Positions 10,801-17,952 of a stretch of DNA of 64,000 nucleotides are shown here, piece by piece. Below the pieces are notes generated by a model that saw only the letters and a list, made by a program, of their open reading frames with translations, was not told the DNA's origin and did not search any database. Location of the stretch: positions 124,001 to 188,000 of the forward strand of contig BGKB01000036.1 in the NCBI GenBank assembly GCA_003116975.1. The letters are read 5' to 3'. The DNA comes from Aurantiochytrium sp. KH105. Its lineage: Eukaryota; Sar; Bigyra; Thraustochytrida; Thraustochytriidae. The number at the start of each line of letters is the position of its first letter. Position 1 is the stretch's first letter. The position numbers were made by a program, and so were the translations under genes.

Positions 10801-11552
10801 CTGTCAACCTGAACACCGGCAAGTCTCTGTTCTTCTGGACCAAGATTGCCTCGTACTGGTCAGGTCTGGAGATCTTTTTGGTTGCAATGGTTCTTACCAT
10901 CATGGAGATCAGCATCGTGACGCAGTTTATCACAGACTTTATCACGAACGATGTCTGCTCCCAGATCGTTGGCGCCCTCGAGGTTCTCGTCGAAGAGCCT
11001 GACCTCGACGCCTTCTGTTTCAATGCCGTGGGCATTCTTCAACCGACGTCGGTGCTCCTCTTTATTGGTGTCGCGCTCGAGCTCACGTGCTTTTACATCA
11101 TTACAGTCATCGCGCATGCCGTGCTGGCGGATCGCTACTACGATGCGTACAAGGGACTGCGCTCTGACGTCAAACCGCATCGCATGCTCCGCCTGGACCG
11201 CTTCATTCTCACGCACTTCACGACGCTGAAGCGCACGGCGCAACGCCCGTCTCGAGGTGCTGTCGATCCCTCGGCCCCGCCTGAGCTTGCCGGCGGTGTG
11301 GGACCTTTCACGGACCTCGACAATCAGGATGACAATGAGCTTATCGACCACGAGGACATGTGGTGCGCGCCCTGCAACCGGTGCTGTGCCAACGAAAAGG
11401 GTCAGCGCACCGCGGAGGCTCGTATTGATGCTTGGCAGTCGCGCTTCGCAGTCGCCTCGAATGTTCACCGCCGCGAGTCCGGCAACCCGGCCTTTGGCGC
11501 TTCGGGTGGCCCTCCTGCGGCGCGTTTCCGCTCCAACTCTATCGACGTCTAA
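4839..11552 (+). CDS. large secreted-domain plus PqiA-like polytopic membrane protein
   Basis: A 2237-residue single-exon gene. The ATG at 4839 has a strong context (cgaaaATGG) and is followed by a signal peptide (residues 1 to about 25, ending PASRA). The open frame does extend upstream to 4707, but only to a TTG. Residues about 26-1570 form an extracytoplasmic region rich in amphipathic beta and helical segments. It holds four degenerate modules near residues 397-547, 724-847, 1046-1187 and 1332-1489, sharing patterns such as G-L-N-T-[LF]-x-x-[FL] and IPCLL. A first helix (about 1574-1598) is followed by basic residues. The remaining helices carry LGKWSFLDVFVIVITLAAL near 1754-1775, as in bacterial PqiA, and a C-terminal CAPCNRCC cluster. 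It is the tandem paralogue of the gene at 1-1755. The likely role is lipid or hydrophobic-ligand handling at a membrane; that role is inference. Alternatives are a generic receptor or channel. Confidence 0.85.
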   Translation: MGRRAQGAVAAVLCVLASLVPASRADFFADYLSDKTFGPIPGPCPGPTINDDTCFGDVKDLPESAKDIRVCLVEGFDFTCGRLGDVITSGTFTIWDLQCYDGQVADIVLDHATNTGNTEINAQVDVQNFKISCTGDVRVELLTMEAGGATLTATFEGPFTMIQPANVEGITLSLGIDFFTETGFTLNTELPETILLPYDKCDIEPDLNLVLTAGEDGFEYVEICFGGCFEGTGAINFLGADFVLGTVTTVVEAVAGGIVCQIIEEAAWLEESDSPGIINEVWRMVKDQVDEWGESVGQDVKLADSDAAILATEPYSGVDATMLGDAINYRDSTVMESVSVMLNNWLGSPSVQAVYEGRPVINELISLLTEPDGTFPLDLEAYDAALEVSVPLNVSDVTVRLQRLSLQGLNTLSTFEILNIGTDLPDGDRLRYTFNNSIVVDDVTLEVEIYVRLDRGSWVTASCNLPAPGTCSSDSSEFTFNFTTNVQDVDFGASMLALLNPDEIVDLQVGQILDIDFAGESFGAFSKLLRCVSPAAYALNVTNVVASLGAINDPQMVNFDGVGLSNLIQNGIELGVDIIKGALKTKFPGIINGPVRELVNEILLEEVTLPGQDDSNTCPPWQGPSGHGPLEIDFDGAIFSPVYALINDGVGGERIRDTEVDLNEFIDELLKFNEESYESFPFNSVGRPDGEWGLDEEYNSAGILTSFSDEDDFIQFSDFVIGNLDSLYKLTLSSPGEGLDIGFGLGGALLSSDGSTELAIRPLNLSIGFQAVVPSKSIDEAAILKLSLSELDIDVTMTKLAINIELIYALYISQLDRIPCLLAALSDIQFEREASQASISALTFEVTQTRSNSVGSNKVEQALSILDAEQPGARAQALVTTLADVITDLVLDVIEGIPAQYANLTAETCVNAESTVDIALSLLSLDVPNVTETIERCTAEIEELESVEDMEIKVFQANGGDLPNLVNFKESFVFEIVRYVLDAVKGPTLQNVFTALGNTSGNALSDLFELDDPEDPENGNVTFVFPIDKLDLGLDYSSEDPGFRFNPGYLRVKSVNRLLETFEFLEPLGTMTTKNRITFRDDLPLDVTISPWIELDGEAAGEQPGTVIREEIDLAIRITDLNIVAELVTAFDYEKLLDLTLSQLLAVQEDQSLHLAEHALDCWLSTYYDEGFFIRQLDVTLGDLSGVTLTSTREILSEGMEEMVGAIVELVAYFYASAIPRMLQNCAVPYVNNVMFKTLDLASCPNSEQIVPPPLAEGNTVLRFDTSPGLNSFLSFWFEDVVSEDYAALNTVLKGAAEELVFLNSKSSTGDQSFNFTLPLVYNGVSYGTIFLELADVKFGGLNTFRDLRPLIPFGSDLQPMYDPSDYPNEEESARRRLVSAGQQPYTTQTDINIEGPLSIEAKVTINAYDLFEGYPEMINELDVKLSVSDVFIMLQLLLEVDLVKLMDVRFRSFSTLREIPCLLIPVEKLEPLAFNFNLSAVEIQGGCAGTCDFPLLTYLEDSSPFVNNEENQEEISKLVTDFVDYWTAFVGTKGAQQLIDGAISQAEDDCAAIYELVDDLTTFEERQRDDAATVFAYIFLGGCGVAAIGALLLVPLHRRRQKKAIAAKLVGTMPFERDEYFAGEMALTELRAKSIFQHPITPFVARFLIPFVQLMNVTGLVVAIGFSDAANIIVSVTLFGATTQTIALVPFTLFSTINDTWNSGAWPLAVLIAVASCMWPIIKNLILMFLWFAPTTIVSAKRRRFILEVLDMLGKWSFLDVFVIVITLAALRSYVVGAFYANVAFIDDEVFITDVNVTPESGLVLLCFVAALSLVVNHIVMFYHDRVEESNQRSEDRANGNHEIAKRLPRRATVKYPIWKHEFSGSSKSGFTRVVDPIKAKIMMGVVGFAFLLIVIGIWLPLITFELRGLLGLLLEVVSTDSPRLNGEMLNRKTYSVIEMGAALAESPTTNGFEVVSLTFFKILYAIATYIGPIILFIMMTVLFLFPVNLNTGKSLFFWTKIASYWSGLEIFLVAMVLTIMEISIVTQFITDFITNDVCSQIVGALEVLVEEPDLDAFCFNAVGILQPTSVLLFIGVALELTCFYIITVIAHAVLADRYYDAYKGLRSDVKPHRMLRLDRFILTHFTTLKRTAQRPSRGAVDPSAPPELAGGVGPFTDLDNQDDNELIDHEDMWCAPCNRCCANEKGQRTAEARIDAWQSRFAVASNVHRRESGNPAFGASGGPPAARFRSNSIDV

Positions 11553-12665
11553 ATTGCCGCTCGTAGACCGATTGTCGTAGACCTCAAAATATTTGTTTTT
11601 GTTGTTATTGTTCTCCTTATTGTTGCTCCCTCATGATCTACTTTCTCCCTCCATCATCACGACAGCGAGCTCTTGCCACCATCAACAGCAACAGCAGCAG
11701 CCAACAGAAGTCAACAGAAGTCAACAGTAGCAGCAGTAGCAAACAGATGTGTGGTGCCAGTCAGCTGTAGCCACCATCAACGCAGAGCGGCCAACCTCGC
11801 CTCCTTGGATTTCTATCCAGGCATTGCAGGCAGGCAGCATCTTCTCTTTTTTTGGGATACATCGCCGGCAGCATCTTCTGATTTTAATTTGGCCTCACCC
11901 TTCGTGTCAAGCTTCCCCGACGTTGATCGCGACTCTTCCCGCTTCATCGCTCAGCAGCGCCAGCGGCCTTGGCCGGACGCCACAACGCGGAAACCCACAT
12001 CTCTCGCATGGGACTCTTCTTCTTGGTTGAGGTCCCGGTTCTGCCAAAGCGGTCTATCCTGCTTTGGGTCTCTTTACCCCCCACGGGCCCAAGCCATTCT
12101 TCACTTGCAGGGCGGTGACCTCTACCACTGGCGGTCGTGGCATAATCCACTTGCGACCCGCCGATAACGCACTTGCATTCGCCTCACACTCGCAGCGAGA
12201 AGCACGAGAGCGTGAGTGAGTGAGTGAGCGAGGCGACGCCAGAACCGTTGCCGCGTACGCTGGGGAAGACGCGCGCCCGCTGGGGAGGGCGCCGTGGAGC
12301 CCTCTCGCGGCCCGCCTCGAGCGGGAGACCAGCACTGCCGGGGCGCGCAGCCACGCCCCCGCCGACGCCGCCGTCACGAGATTATAAAGAAAGCGCCCTG
12401 GCGGTCGGTCTGCCGGGCGAGATTCCAAGTTGGTATCGTGAACGGCCTTGACGCCGCAGCCTGTCCGCGAATTCTGCGCGCGAGCGGCGTGGCAGAAAAC
12501 GTCCCCGTACCCCGACACCATACACCCGCTTGAGGCATCAGCTTACAGCGCTCTGGGTTTCTCAACTTCAAGGTATCTCGCCAACGTGGGACATAAAATC
12601 CCTCACACGAAATTGACACGACGACAGCGGCATCAGAGCAGCGCCAGAGCCACGTCCAAAGCCAG
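11553..12665. other. intergenic region before the small dual-specificity phosphatase
   Basis: About 1.1 kb with no supported gene. CAACAG/CAGCAG repeats lie at about 11685-11745, probably in the 3' UTR of the membrane protein. A GC-rich promoter part from about 12130 carries the CCACTTGCG element, and a TATA-like ATTATAAA lies at 12381-12388. Confidence 0.55.
12143..12177 (+). promoter_or_regulatory. CCACTTGCG-type promoter element, two copies
   Basis: CATAATCCACTTGCG and GATAACGCACTTGC lie 22 bases apart, about 490-520 bases upstream of the DSP start. The same word recurs upstream of the B56, guanylate kinase and ankyrin genes. Confidence 0.5.
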
Positions 12666-13439
12666 ATGCAAGGTCGAAACCGTCTCGATAGCAGTCATAG
12701 CATGGATGATGCGGAAGATCGTAGTCGAAATGAAGAAACCAAGGTCAAGCGTAGTACACGAGACCCGCAACGACAGACACCTTCAACATCAACATCAGCA
12801 TCAACATCAGCATCAGCATCAACATCAGCATTAACATCGCCAGCGCCAGGTACGCCGGGCGCGATATCTGCGGACAGCGCTGCAACAGCGCTACGTAAAG
12901 GTAGACCTCAGCTGTCGAGACTCGACTCCCTCTCTGTGCACATGGATATTTCTGAAATTATGGAATATCTGTATTTGGGAGCAAAAACCGTCAGCCAAGA
13001 CGGAGACGCATTGGCAGACATGGGAATTCGACACATTGTCAATTGCACGGTGGAGGAACCCAACCACTTCGAAGCAAGAGGCGTAAAGTACCTCCGGGTG
13101 GCCGTAGAAGATTCGCCGGACGCTGATATTGCCAACTTTCTCGAACCCGCACATCTGTTTATCGAGTCGGCGCGCAAAGAGGACGCCAAAGTCCTCGTGC
13201 ATTGTACCATGGGAATGAGCAGATCTTCGACCATTGTACTGGCACACCTCATGTATGACGGTATGCGCCTAAAAGACGCCATGACGCTTGCGAAGGCGAA
13301 ACGGTCGATGGTGTCTCCCAACAGCACCTTTATGGCGCAGCTTCTCGAGCTCGAAACCAAGCTCTTTGGCTCACAGAGCATTGACCTTGGACTGTACAAA
13401 AAGTCAAGGTTTGATGAGGTCACCAGTTTTGCATGCTAG
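12666..13439 (+). CDS. dual-specificity protein phosphatase (DSP family)
   Basis: A 257-residue protein. The N-terminal ~75 residues are Ser/Thr-rich, encoded by a CATCAA/CATCAG repeat, and the catalytic domain covers about residues 95-245. The signature HCTMGMSRS gives the P-loop HCx5R with nucleophile C180 and R186. D149 in the VEDSPD segment fits the general acid. The domain begins with the typical DSP phrase I-x-E-x-L-Y-L-G and lacks the long insertions of classical tyrosine phosphatases. It should hydrolyse phospho-Tyr and phospho-Ser/Thr; a MAP-kinase substrate is possible but not shown. No kinase-docking domain is visible. A second in-frame ATG at 12702 could also be used. The neighbouring B56 gene converges on it. 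Confidence 0.88.
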   Translation: MQGRNRLDSSHSMDDAEDRSRNEETKVKRSTRDPQRQTPSTSTSASTSASASTSALTSPAPGTPGAISADSAATALRKGRPQLSRLDSLSVHMDISEIMEYLYLGAKTVSQDGDALADMGIRHIVNCTVEEPNHFEARGVKYLRVAVEDSPDADIANFLEPAHLFIESARKEDAKVLVHCTMGMSRSSTIVLAHLMYDGMRLKDAMTLAKAKRSMVSPNSTFMAQLLELETKLFGSQSIDLGLYKKSRFDEVTSFAC

Positions 13440-13907
13440 CTCGTATTTAGTTAGGCCTAGAAATTGATGCTCTGCTCCTGCAAGGATTTCGCGCGCCAAG
13501 TGACGGGCTCACTACGGTTCAAGTAAGAGCTTGTGGTGTTGAGTTGGTTTGGTGTGGTTTAAGTCTAGGTGAGTTGACTTGCGCGTATGAAAGGTTCGCC
13601 AGACTACACATACTCTTCTTGGCGAACCCACAGAGTCGTCATCTCCCATAGAAGAGAGAGAGAGAGAGAGAAAGAGTGCCGTTCGCATTTCCATTCTCAT
13701 CATCATCATCATCATCATCATCATAATTATCTTTTCCTAAAATTTGCTCGATCGTGCTCAAGCACGATAGCTAATTTTGAAAAATCAAGCGCTATCCTCC
13801 ATCACGTTTGACCCCTTTGACGTTGAACAAAAACATCACAACATTGACTGCGTTTGAGCTCGCGCTTTCATCACTCACTTTGGTCATTACAAAATGTAGT
13901 CACATCT
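13440..13907. other. convergent 3' spacer with GA and CAT microsatellites
   Basis: A 468-bp gap between two convergent stop codons. It contains a (GA)n tract at about 13654-13672, a (CAT)n tract at about 13694-13724 and AT-rich sequence. It presumably holds both 3' UTRs. No gene seen. Confidence 0.7.
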
Positions 13908-15563
13908 TCAAGAATCGAGCTTGAGCGGGTCTCGGCTTAGCGCCTTGTCCACGATGTTATGGTTCGACTCGCCCATGGGAATCGGTGACGGCGGCGCTGA
14001 TCCCGGAGGCGACGGCGGTGGCGCGATCGACGTGGCCGGTTTACTGTCTGCCTTTGGCGCCCCTGCTGACCCTTTCGTAGGAGACGAAGAGGCCGTGGCA
14101 CTGGCAGCCCCCGGCGCGCCTGTACCCAAAGACGTGGACGAGGGCTGAATCGTGTAGGCCTGCATAAACATGACGGGAACATTTCCATCGACGGCTGCAA
14201 GATTTCTAGACTTAATCGCCTGCCAGTTTGCCTCGCGCTGGCGACGGCGCTTCTCCTCGATTTCCTCGCTGTTCTTGGTATGTTCCTCGAGTCTTGCCCA
14301 TAGCTCAGGACTCGAACGAGACTTGCAAAGACGAGTGACCTCATCCGACAGGTTCTTGACTGTTGCATTCCAATGCTTCATCTTCTCCTGCAGAATCTTA
14401 TGCAGGACCGGGTAGACGATTTCGGCGTTCTTTCGACCGAAAAAATGCACGGAAATGTGCTCGTTGTTCCATAGATACAAAGTGCGCTCTACGACCTGAA
14501 AGTGCTCGCTCTCAATTGATTTCGCGACAATCTTGAGCGCGTACGGAAGCGCCTGCGGGATGAGATCCTGCGGGGCACGTTCAAGAACGTCCTCGAGCTC
14601 GTTCAAAAAGAGAACCTGGCGCGATGCCTGAGACCAGGGCCAGTACTTGACAAGGCCTTTCACGATGGGGATAAGTGTGTTTGGATCCTTTTCAATGTAC
14701 TGGCAAATGCAGTAGGACAGCTGATTATGGTAGCTGCTCACGCTGGAAGTCTTGTGTAATGGAATCAAAGAGGTGCTTAGGAAGCGCAAGTGCTCGGCTT
14801 TGAGCGGGAGCGCAAAGCCGTTGATGATGCTGCCGAGGATCTCCAAGAGCTCGCTAATGCCATTGTGCCGCTGAGAGTCGAACGCGAAGCGCTGAAAGGT
14901 ATATCCCAGCTGGCGGCGGATGAAAGCTCGGTGCGACATGAACTTGCCGTAGACGCGGTGCAGAATTGTTTTCAGGTAGTCGCGCTCGCGCGGGTCCTCC
15001 GAGTCGAAGATCTGCACAAGCTTGAGACAAAAAGTCTGATCGATCACGTGCTTGCGCTTGGCCACTTTGGCCGCCACCTCGCGGGAAATTACAAAGCGGA
15101 GCAGGAACTCGTAGACGACCTGCAGGTGCGGCCAGGAAGCCTCCAAGACAGGTTCATCCTCTTCCGGGTCAAAGCCCTCCATTTGGGGTGGCAGCGCGCG
15201 AAACATGTTTACGGAGACCATGCCCACGACGTCTTCCATGACGCCGGGCTCATTGAAGATTCTCTGTCCGCGGTCGGAGTTTACGTACTCGATGAGCTCG
15301 AGCATCGTGTTGCGCTTGAGGTCCTTGCCAATTTGGTTGCTGTTCGTGTCAAAGTTGAACCTGACCCTGCACATTTGCAGCTTGAGCCGGAACAGGTTCG
15401 GGTGCTCGTTCGCGGCGACGTCGCGCAACATGGGCAGCTGGACCATCTCCTGCGTCGCGGACTCCCGCGTCATCGACGACCGCCGCCGGTGGTGCGCGCG
15501 CCGCGTCCCTCCCGCGCGTTTGAGCGCCTCCTCCTCGTCGTCGCGGAATTCGACGTCCATCAT
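13908..15563 (-). CDS. PPP2R5: PP2A B56-family regulatory subunit
   Basis: A 551-residue protein. The B56 domain fills residues ~45-470 and its family phrases are plain to see: TMLELIEYVNS, SWPHLQVVYEFLLRF, CLKLVQIFDSEDPRERDYLKT, HRVYGKFMSHRAFIR, YWPWS, VVERTLYLWNNEH. B56 subunits form a HEAT-like solenoid that brings the PP2A core to LxxIxE substrates, for example at kinetochores. The ATG at 15563 (context gaagATGATG) was chosen because upstream in-frame sequence is GC-rich promoter and a GAAA microsatellite with protein-like composition only by chance. The C-terminal ~75 residues are Pro/Ser/Ala-rich and probably disordered. Length is normal for the family. Confidence in identity is very high; the exact start is slightly less sure. 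Confidence 0.96.
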   Translation of the reverse strand: MMDVEFRDDEEEALKRAGGTRRAHHRRRSSMTRESATQEMVQLPMLRDVAANEHPNLFRLKLQMCRVRFNFDTNSNQIGKDLKRNTMLELIEYVNSDRGQRIFNEPGVMEDVVGMVSVNMFRALPPQMEGFDPEEDEPVLEASWPHLQVVYEFLLRFVISREVAAKVAKRKHVIDQTFCLKLVQIFDSEDPRERDYLKTILHRVYGKFMSHRAFIRRQLGYTFQRFAFDSQRHNGISELLEILGSIINGFALPLKAEHLRFLSTSLIPLHKTSSVSSYHNQLSYCICQYIEKDPNTLIPIVKGLVKYWPWSQASRQVLFLNELEDVLERAPQDLIPQALPYALKIVAKSIESEHFQVVERTLYLWNNEHISVHFFGRKNAEIVYPVLHKILQEKMKHWNATVKNLSDEVTRLCKSRSSPELWARLEEHTKNSEEIEEKRRRQREANWQAIKSRNLAAVDGNVPVMFMQAYTIQPSSTSLGTGAPGAASATASSSPTKGSAGAPKADSKPATSIAPPPSPPGSAPPSPIPMGESNHNIVDKALSRDPLKLDS

Positions 15564-15764
15564 CTTCCCCGCGCCCGCAAGCCGCCCGCCGCGCGCAGCC
15601 CGCAAGCCCAGCCGCGCCGCGACCGCGCCGCGCCGCACCGCACCGCCGCGCCGCGCCGGCCTCCGCTCCTCCGCCGCGCGCGCAAGCCGCCCGCCGCGCC
15701 GCCGCCTGGCCGCGGTTTCCCGTTTCCGTCCAAGACCGCCGCGAGACAGCGCTTGCGAAGAAGC

Positions 15765-15765
15765 A

Positions 15766-15808
<43 letters not shown>

Positions 15809-15809
15809 G
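15765..15809. repeat. (GAAA)n microsatellite
   Basis: Near-pure GAAA run of about 45 bases, about 200 bases upstream of the B56 start. On the B56 sense strand it reads as a CTTT pyrimidine tract. Confidence 0.95.
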
Positions 15810-15889
15810 AACCGAAAGGAGGGAGGAAAGGAGCGGCGGCGACGCGGCAGGCACACTGCGCCAAACCGCCCGCGCAGTCGGGCAAACGC

Positions 15890-16215
15890 GGATACTCCAC
15901 TTGCGCGGCGGCGGCGCAACAGTGGCGGCCGCGACTCGGCAACAGCCGCCGGAGGGAGGGGGAAAAAGGGGCGAAAGCGCGCGCGAGAACGGGACCGCGG
16001 GGCGCCTTTTTGCCCCTCGCCACCGCCCGCAAGTGCGCAGAGACGGATACTCCACTTGCGCCGCGCCATTGTGCACTTGCCAACGACAACGCGCGGGGGG
16101 CGGAGCCTGGAGTGGCCGCTTCCACGGCTGCGGGACGAGCTGTAGGGAAGGCGGCGGCGGGACGTCACTTGCGGCCACGTGATAGCGCACTTGCAACGGC
16201 GTTTGTGCGACTTGC
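15890..16215 (+). promoter_or_regulatory. cluster of CCACTTGCG-type elements upstream of B56
   Basis: The identical 16-mer GGATACTCCACTTGCG occurs at 15890-15905 and 16045-16060. Related copies are GTGCACTTGC (16071-16080), GTCACTTGCG (16164-16173), GATAGCGCACTTGC (16181-16194) and GACTTGCGGC (about 16208). A reverse-oriented CGCAAGTGCG lies at 16029-16038. The density (seven in 330 bases) is far above what GC content suggests. Confidence 0.6.
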
Positions 16216-16804
16216 GGCGCCGAAGAAAAAGGGCTTGCTAGGCGCGGGGCTGCGGTGGAGAGCGCGGGAGATGGATAAGGAGGGGCGCGGCCGGCCTTTG
16301 CGGTGAACTTGTGGAGGACTGTGGACGGTCGCGGGTCTCCGCGCTCGACACGAGCGAGAGCCTGCATCATTCTGTACAGGCAGCTGGCTGCAGGATGGCT
16401 GGTTGGTGGCTGCAGCTGCGCGCATGAGGAGCCTTGTTGAACGATTTTCATCAGCTGCAGGATGACGACGATAATCGGTGGCCATCAAAGTCAATTTTGT
16501 GGAGCGAGCCTGCTCAATGGTCGCCTGGCTGCTAGTTTGACTGACCAGCACAGTCAGCACACGCGATGAGCGAGCTGGACGCAGCTGCAACGAAATTCTC
16601 TTTCCTCATGGCTACTCGTTGTGTCTACCTGGCCTGCCTTGTTTGCAGTGCTAGCTGTTGGGGACTGTGAGTTAGAAAGAGCTTGCAGCCAGCAGCTGCA
16701 GCTAGCTGGCAGTGTGCATCATCGTTCGTCACAGTTGGTTTTACGAAAGGCCTGCAGGAGCAGCAGGAACTGGACTCAGATGGATCGATGACGGGACACG
16801 CCGA

Positions 16805-16880
16805 GATGAAGGATGATTGGTGGCGCGCGGTGAAGAGGCCGCGATGAAGGATGATTGGCGGCGCGCGGTGAAGAGGCCGC
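16805..16880. repeat. 38-bp tandem direct duplication
   Basis: Two adjacent 38-base units (16805-16842 and 16843-16880) beginning GATGAAGGATGATTGG and differing at one base. It is a recent slippage-type duplication in the spacer downstream of the p47-family gene. Confidence 0.95.
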
Positions 16881-16976
16881 AAAAACAACGAATGGTGCCA
16901 AGAGTCTGTCTGTATAGTTAGCATCACGTGGAGGGAGAAAAGTATAGGTAAAGCATCAAAGAATGAAGACACATCA

Positions 16977-17952
16977 TTACAAGGTCTTTACAGTGACTGC
17001 AGCGCCAGCAAGGCCCGCGTCGACGAGCGTCAAGCTGAACTGGTCGCCAGACACGGGCTTGGGAGGACCGCGCACAGAATGAAGGAGCTGGTACGCCGAG
17101 GACACGTTGCCCGAGGCGTCCACAACGCTAATGAGATCACGCACAGTGTGCGTCTTGTTAAAGTTAAAGACCTGGCGCTTGCGATTGTGCGCAAAAATAA
17201 CCTGCACGCGAATCTTTGGCTCATTCTCGTCCACGGTGACGGCGTCAGCCTTGGCCTCCGAAGGCGTGATGACTGATGAGTCCGAGGTTGAGATTGCTCC
17301 GCCGGCGGACTGCCCGCCTCCGCTAAAGGCTACATACGGCGGCGGCACATAGTCCTCGCTGCGCTTGTCGTTGATCTTTAGGGCCGCCGGCTGCCCGTTT
17401 ACCACCAGTTCACTTGGGCAAAATCCCTCCGAGATGCTTGCCAAGAACTGGGCATTCGCCGGCACGCCAAGCTCGCGAAAGGGCCCATCGCCCACCACGA
17501 AACCGTTGCGGTACATTGTCAGGGTTGTCGACGGCGCATCGCCCAAATCGGTGCCCATGGCCTCGCTTTCCGCCGCTGCCCGCTGAAAGATTCTGTTTAC
17601 CGCGTTGCCATCGCCGCCTTCGCCAGGAACGACGACATTTTGGCCACTGTGAAAAGAAGGAAACGAAAGCAGACAAGTGTCCCTCCGCTGGTCAGTCAAA
17701 CTCACTCACTCATTCGTTTTTTCGTTCATCCATGAACATCAGAAACTCGTGGCGTCCATTCCGGGTGTCGTGTGACCTCGAAGCTAGCTGCCTTGGCCTC
17801 GGAAAGATGGGAGCTACTTACCTACCGCCGCCGCCGTTGCTGCCGGCGCCGCCTGCATAGTACTCGTTGCCGCCGGCGCCGCTGCCGCTGTTGCCGCCCT
17901 CAGCGTCTCCGCCCTTGTTTTTGAGCGCGTCAAGCGAGACGATGTTGGGCAT
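16977..17952 (-). CDS. UBXN2: p47/p37-family p97 (Cdc48) cofactor, SEP + UBX, two exons
   Basis: Complement join of 17822-17952 and 16977-17646, giving 266 residues. Exon 1 encodes MPNIVSLDAL then a Gly/Asn linker ending EYYAGGAGSNGGGG. Exon 2 resumes as SGQNVVVP, restoring the family phrase YYAGG...SGQ. The intron (17647-17821, 175 nt) has donor GTAAGT and acceptor TTCTTTTCACAG. Domains: SEP at ~84-147 (NGFVVGDGPFR, FLASISEGFCPSEL) and UBX at ~188-266. Between them FSGGGQSAGG (151-160) resembles the p97-binding SHP box, with Ala where Leu is usual. There is no UBA domain, so it is closer to p37/UBXN2 than to full p47. The family recruits p97 for Golgi/ER membrane fusion and PP1 regulation. 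It is divergently transcribed from the gene at 18756. Confidence 0.93.
17647..17821 (-). other. spliceosomal intron in the p47-family gene
   Basis: On the minus strand it reads GTAAGT...TTCTTTTCACAG. Removal joins codon fragment AG to T (Ser44) and restores the family motif. It is the only intron in the window supported by protein continuity. Confidence 0.9.

Larger units (their letters stand above)
15564..16976. other. B56 promoter and p47 3' spacer
   Basis: About 1.4 kb with no supported gene. It contains a (GAAA)n microsatellite, a cluster of CCACTTGCG elements, a CAGCTG-rich stretch (about 16380-16720) and a 38-bp tandem duplication at 16805-16880. ORFs running across it are compositional extensions. 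Confidence 0.6.

Noticed and set aside
14790-16145. 451-codon plus-strand ORF across the B56 gene
   Set aside because: Antisense to a certain B56 gene; the latter part is the translated GAAA microsatellite and GC-rich promoter.
15564-16451. N-terminal extension of the B56 ORF
   Set aside because: Upstream in-frame codons run through the GAAA repeat and promoter elements; the ATG at 15563 gives the normal family length.
16805-16880. Direct repeats as a possible CRISPR unit
   Set aside because: Only two abutting copies, no spacers, and a eukaryotic context.
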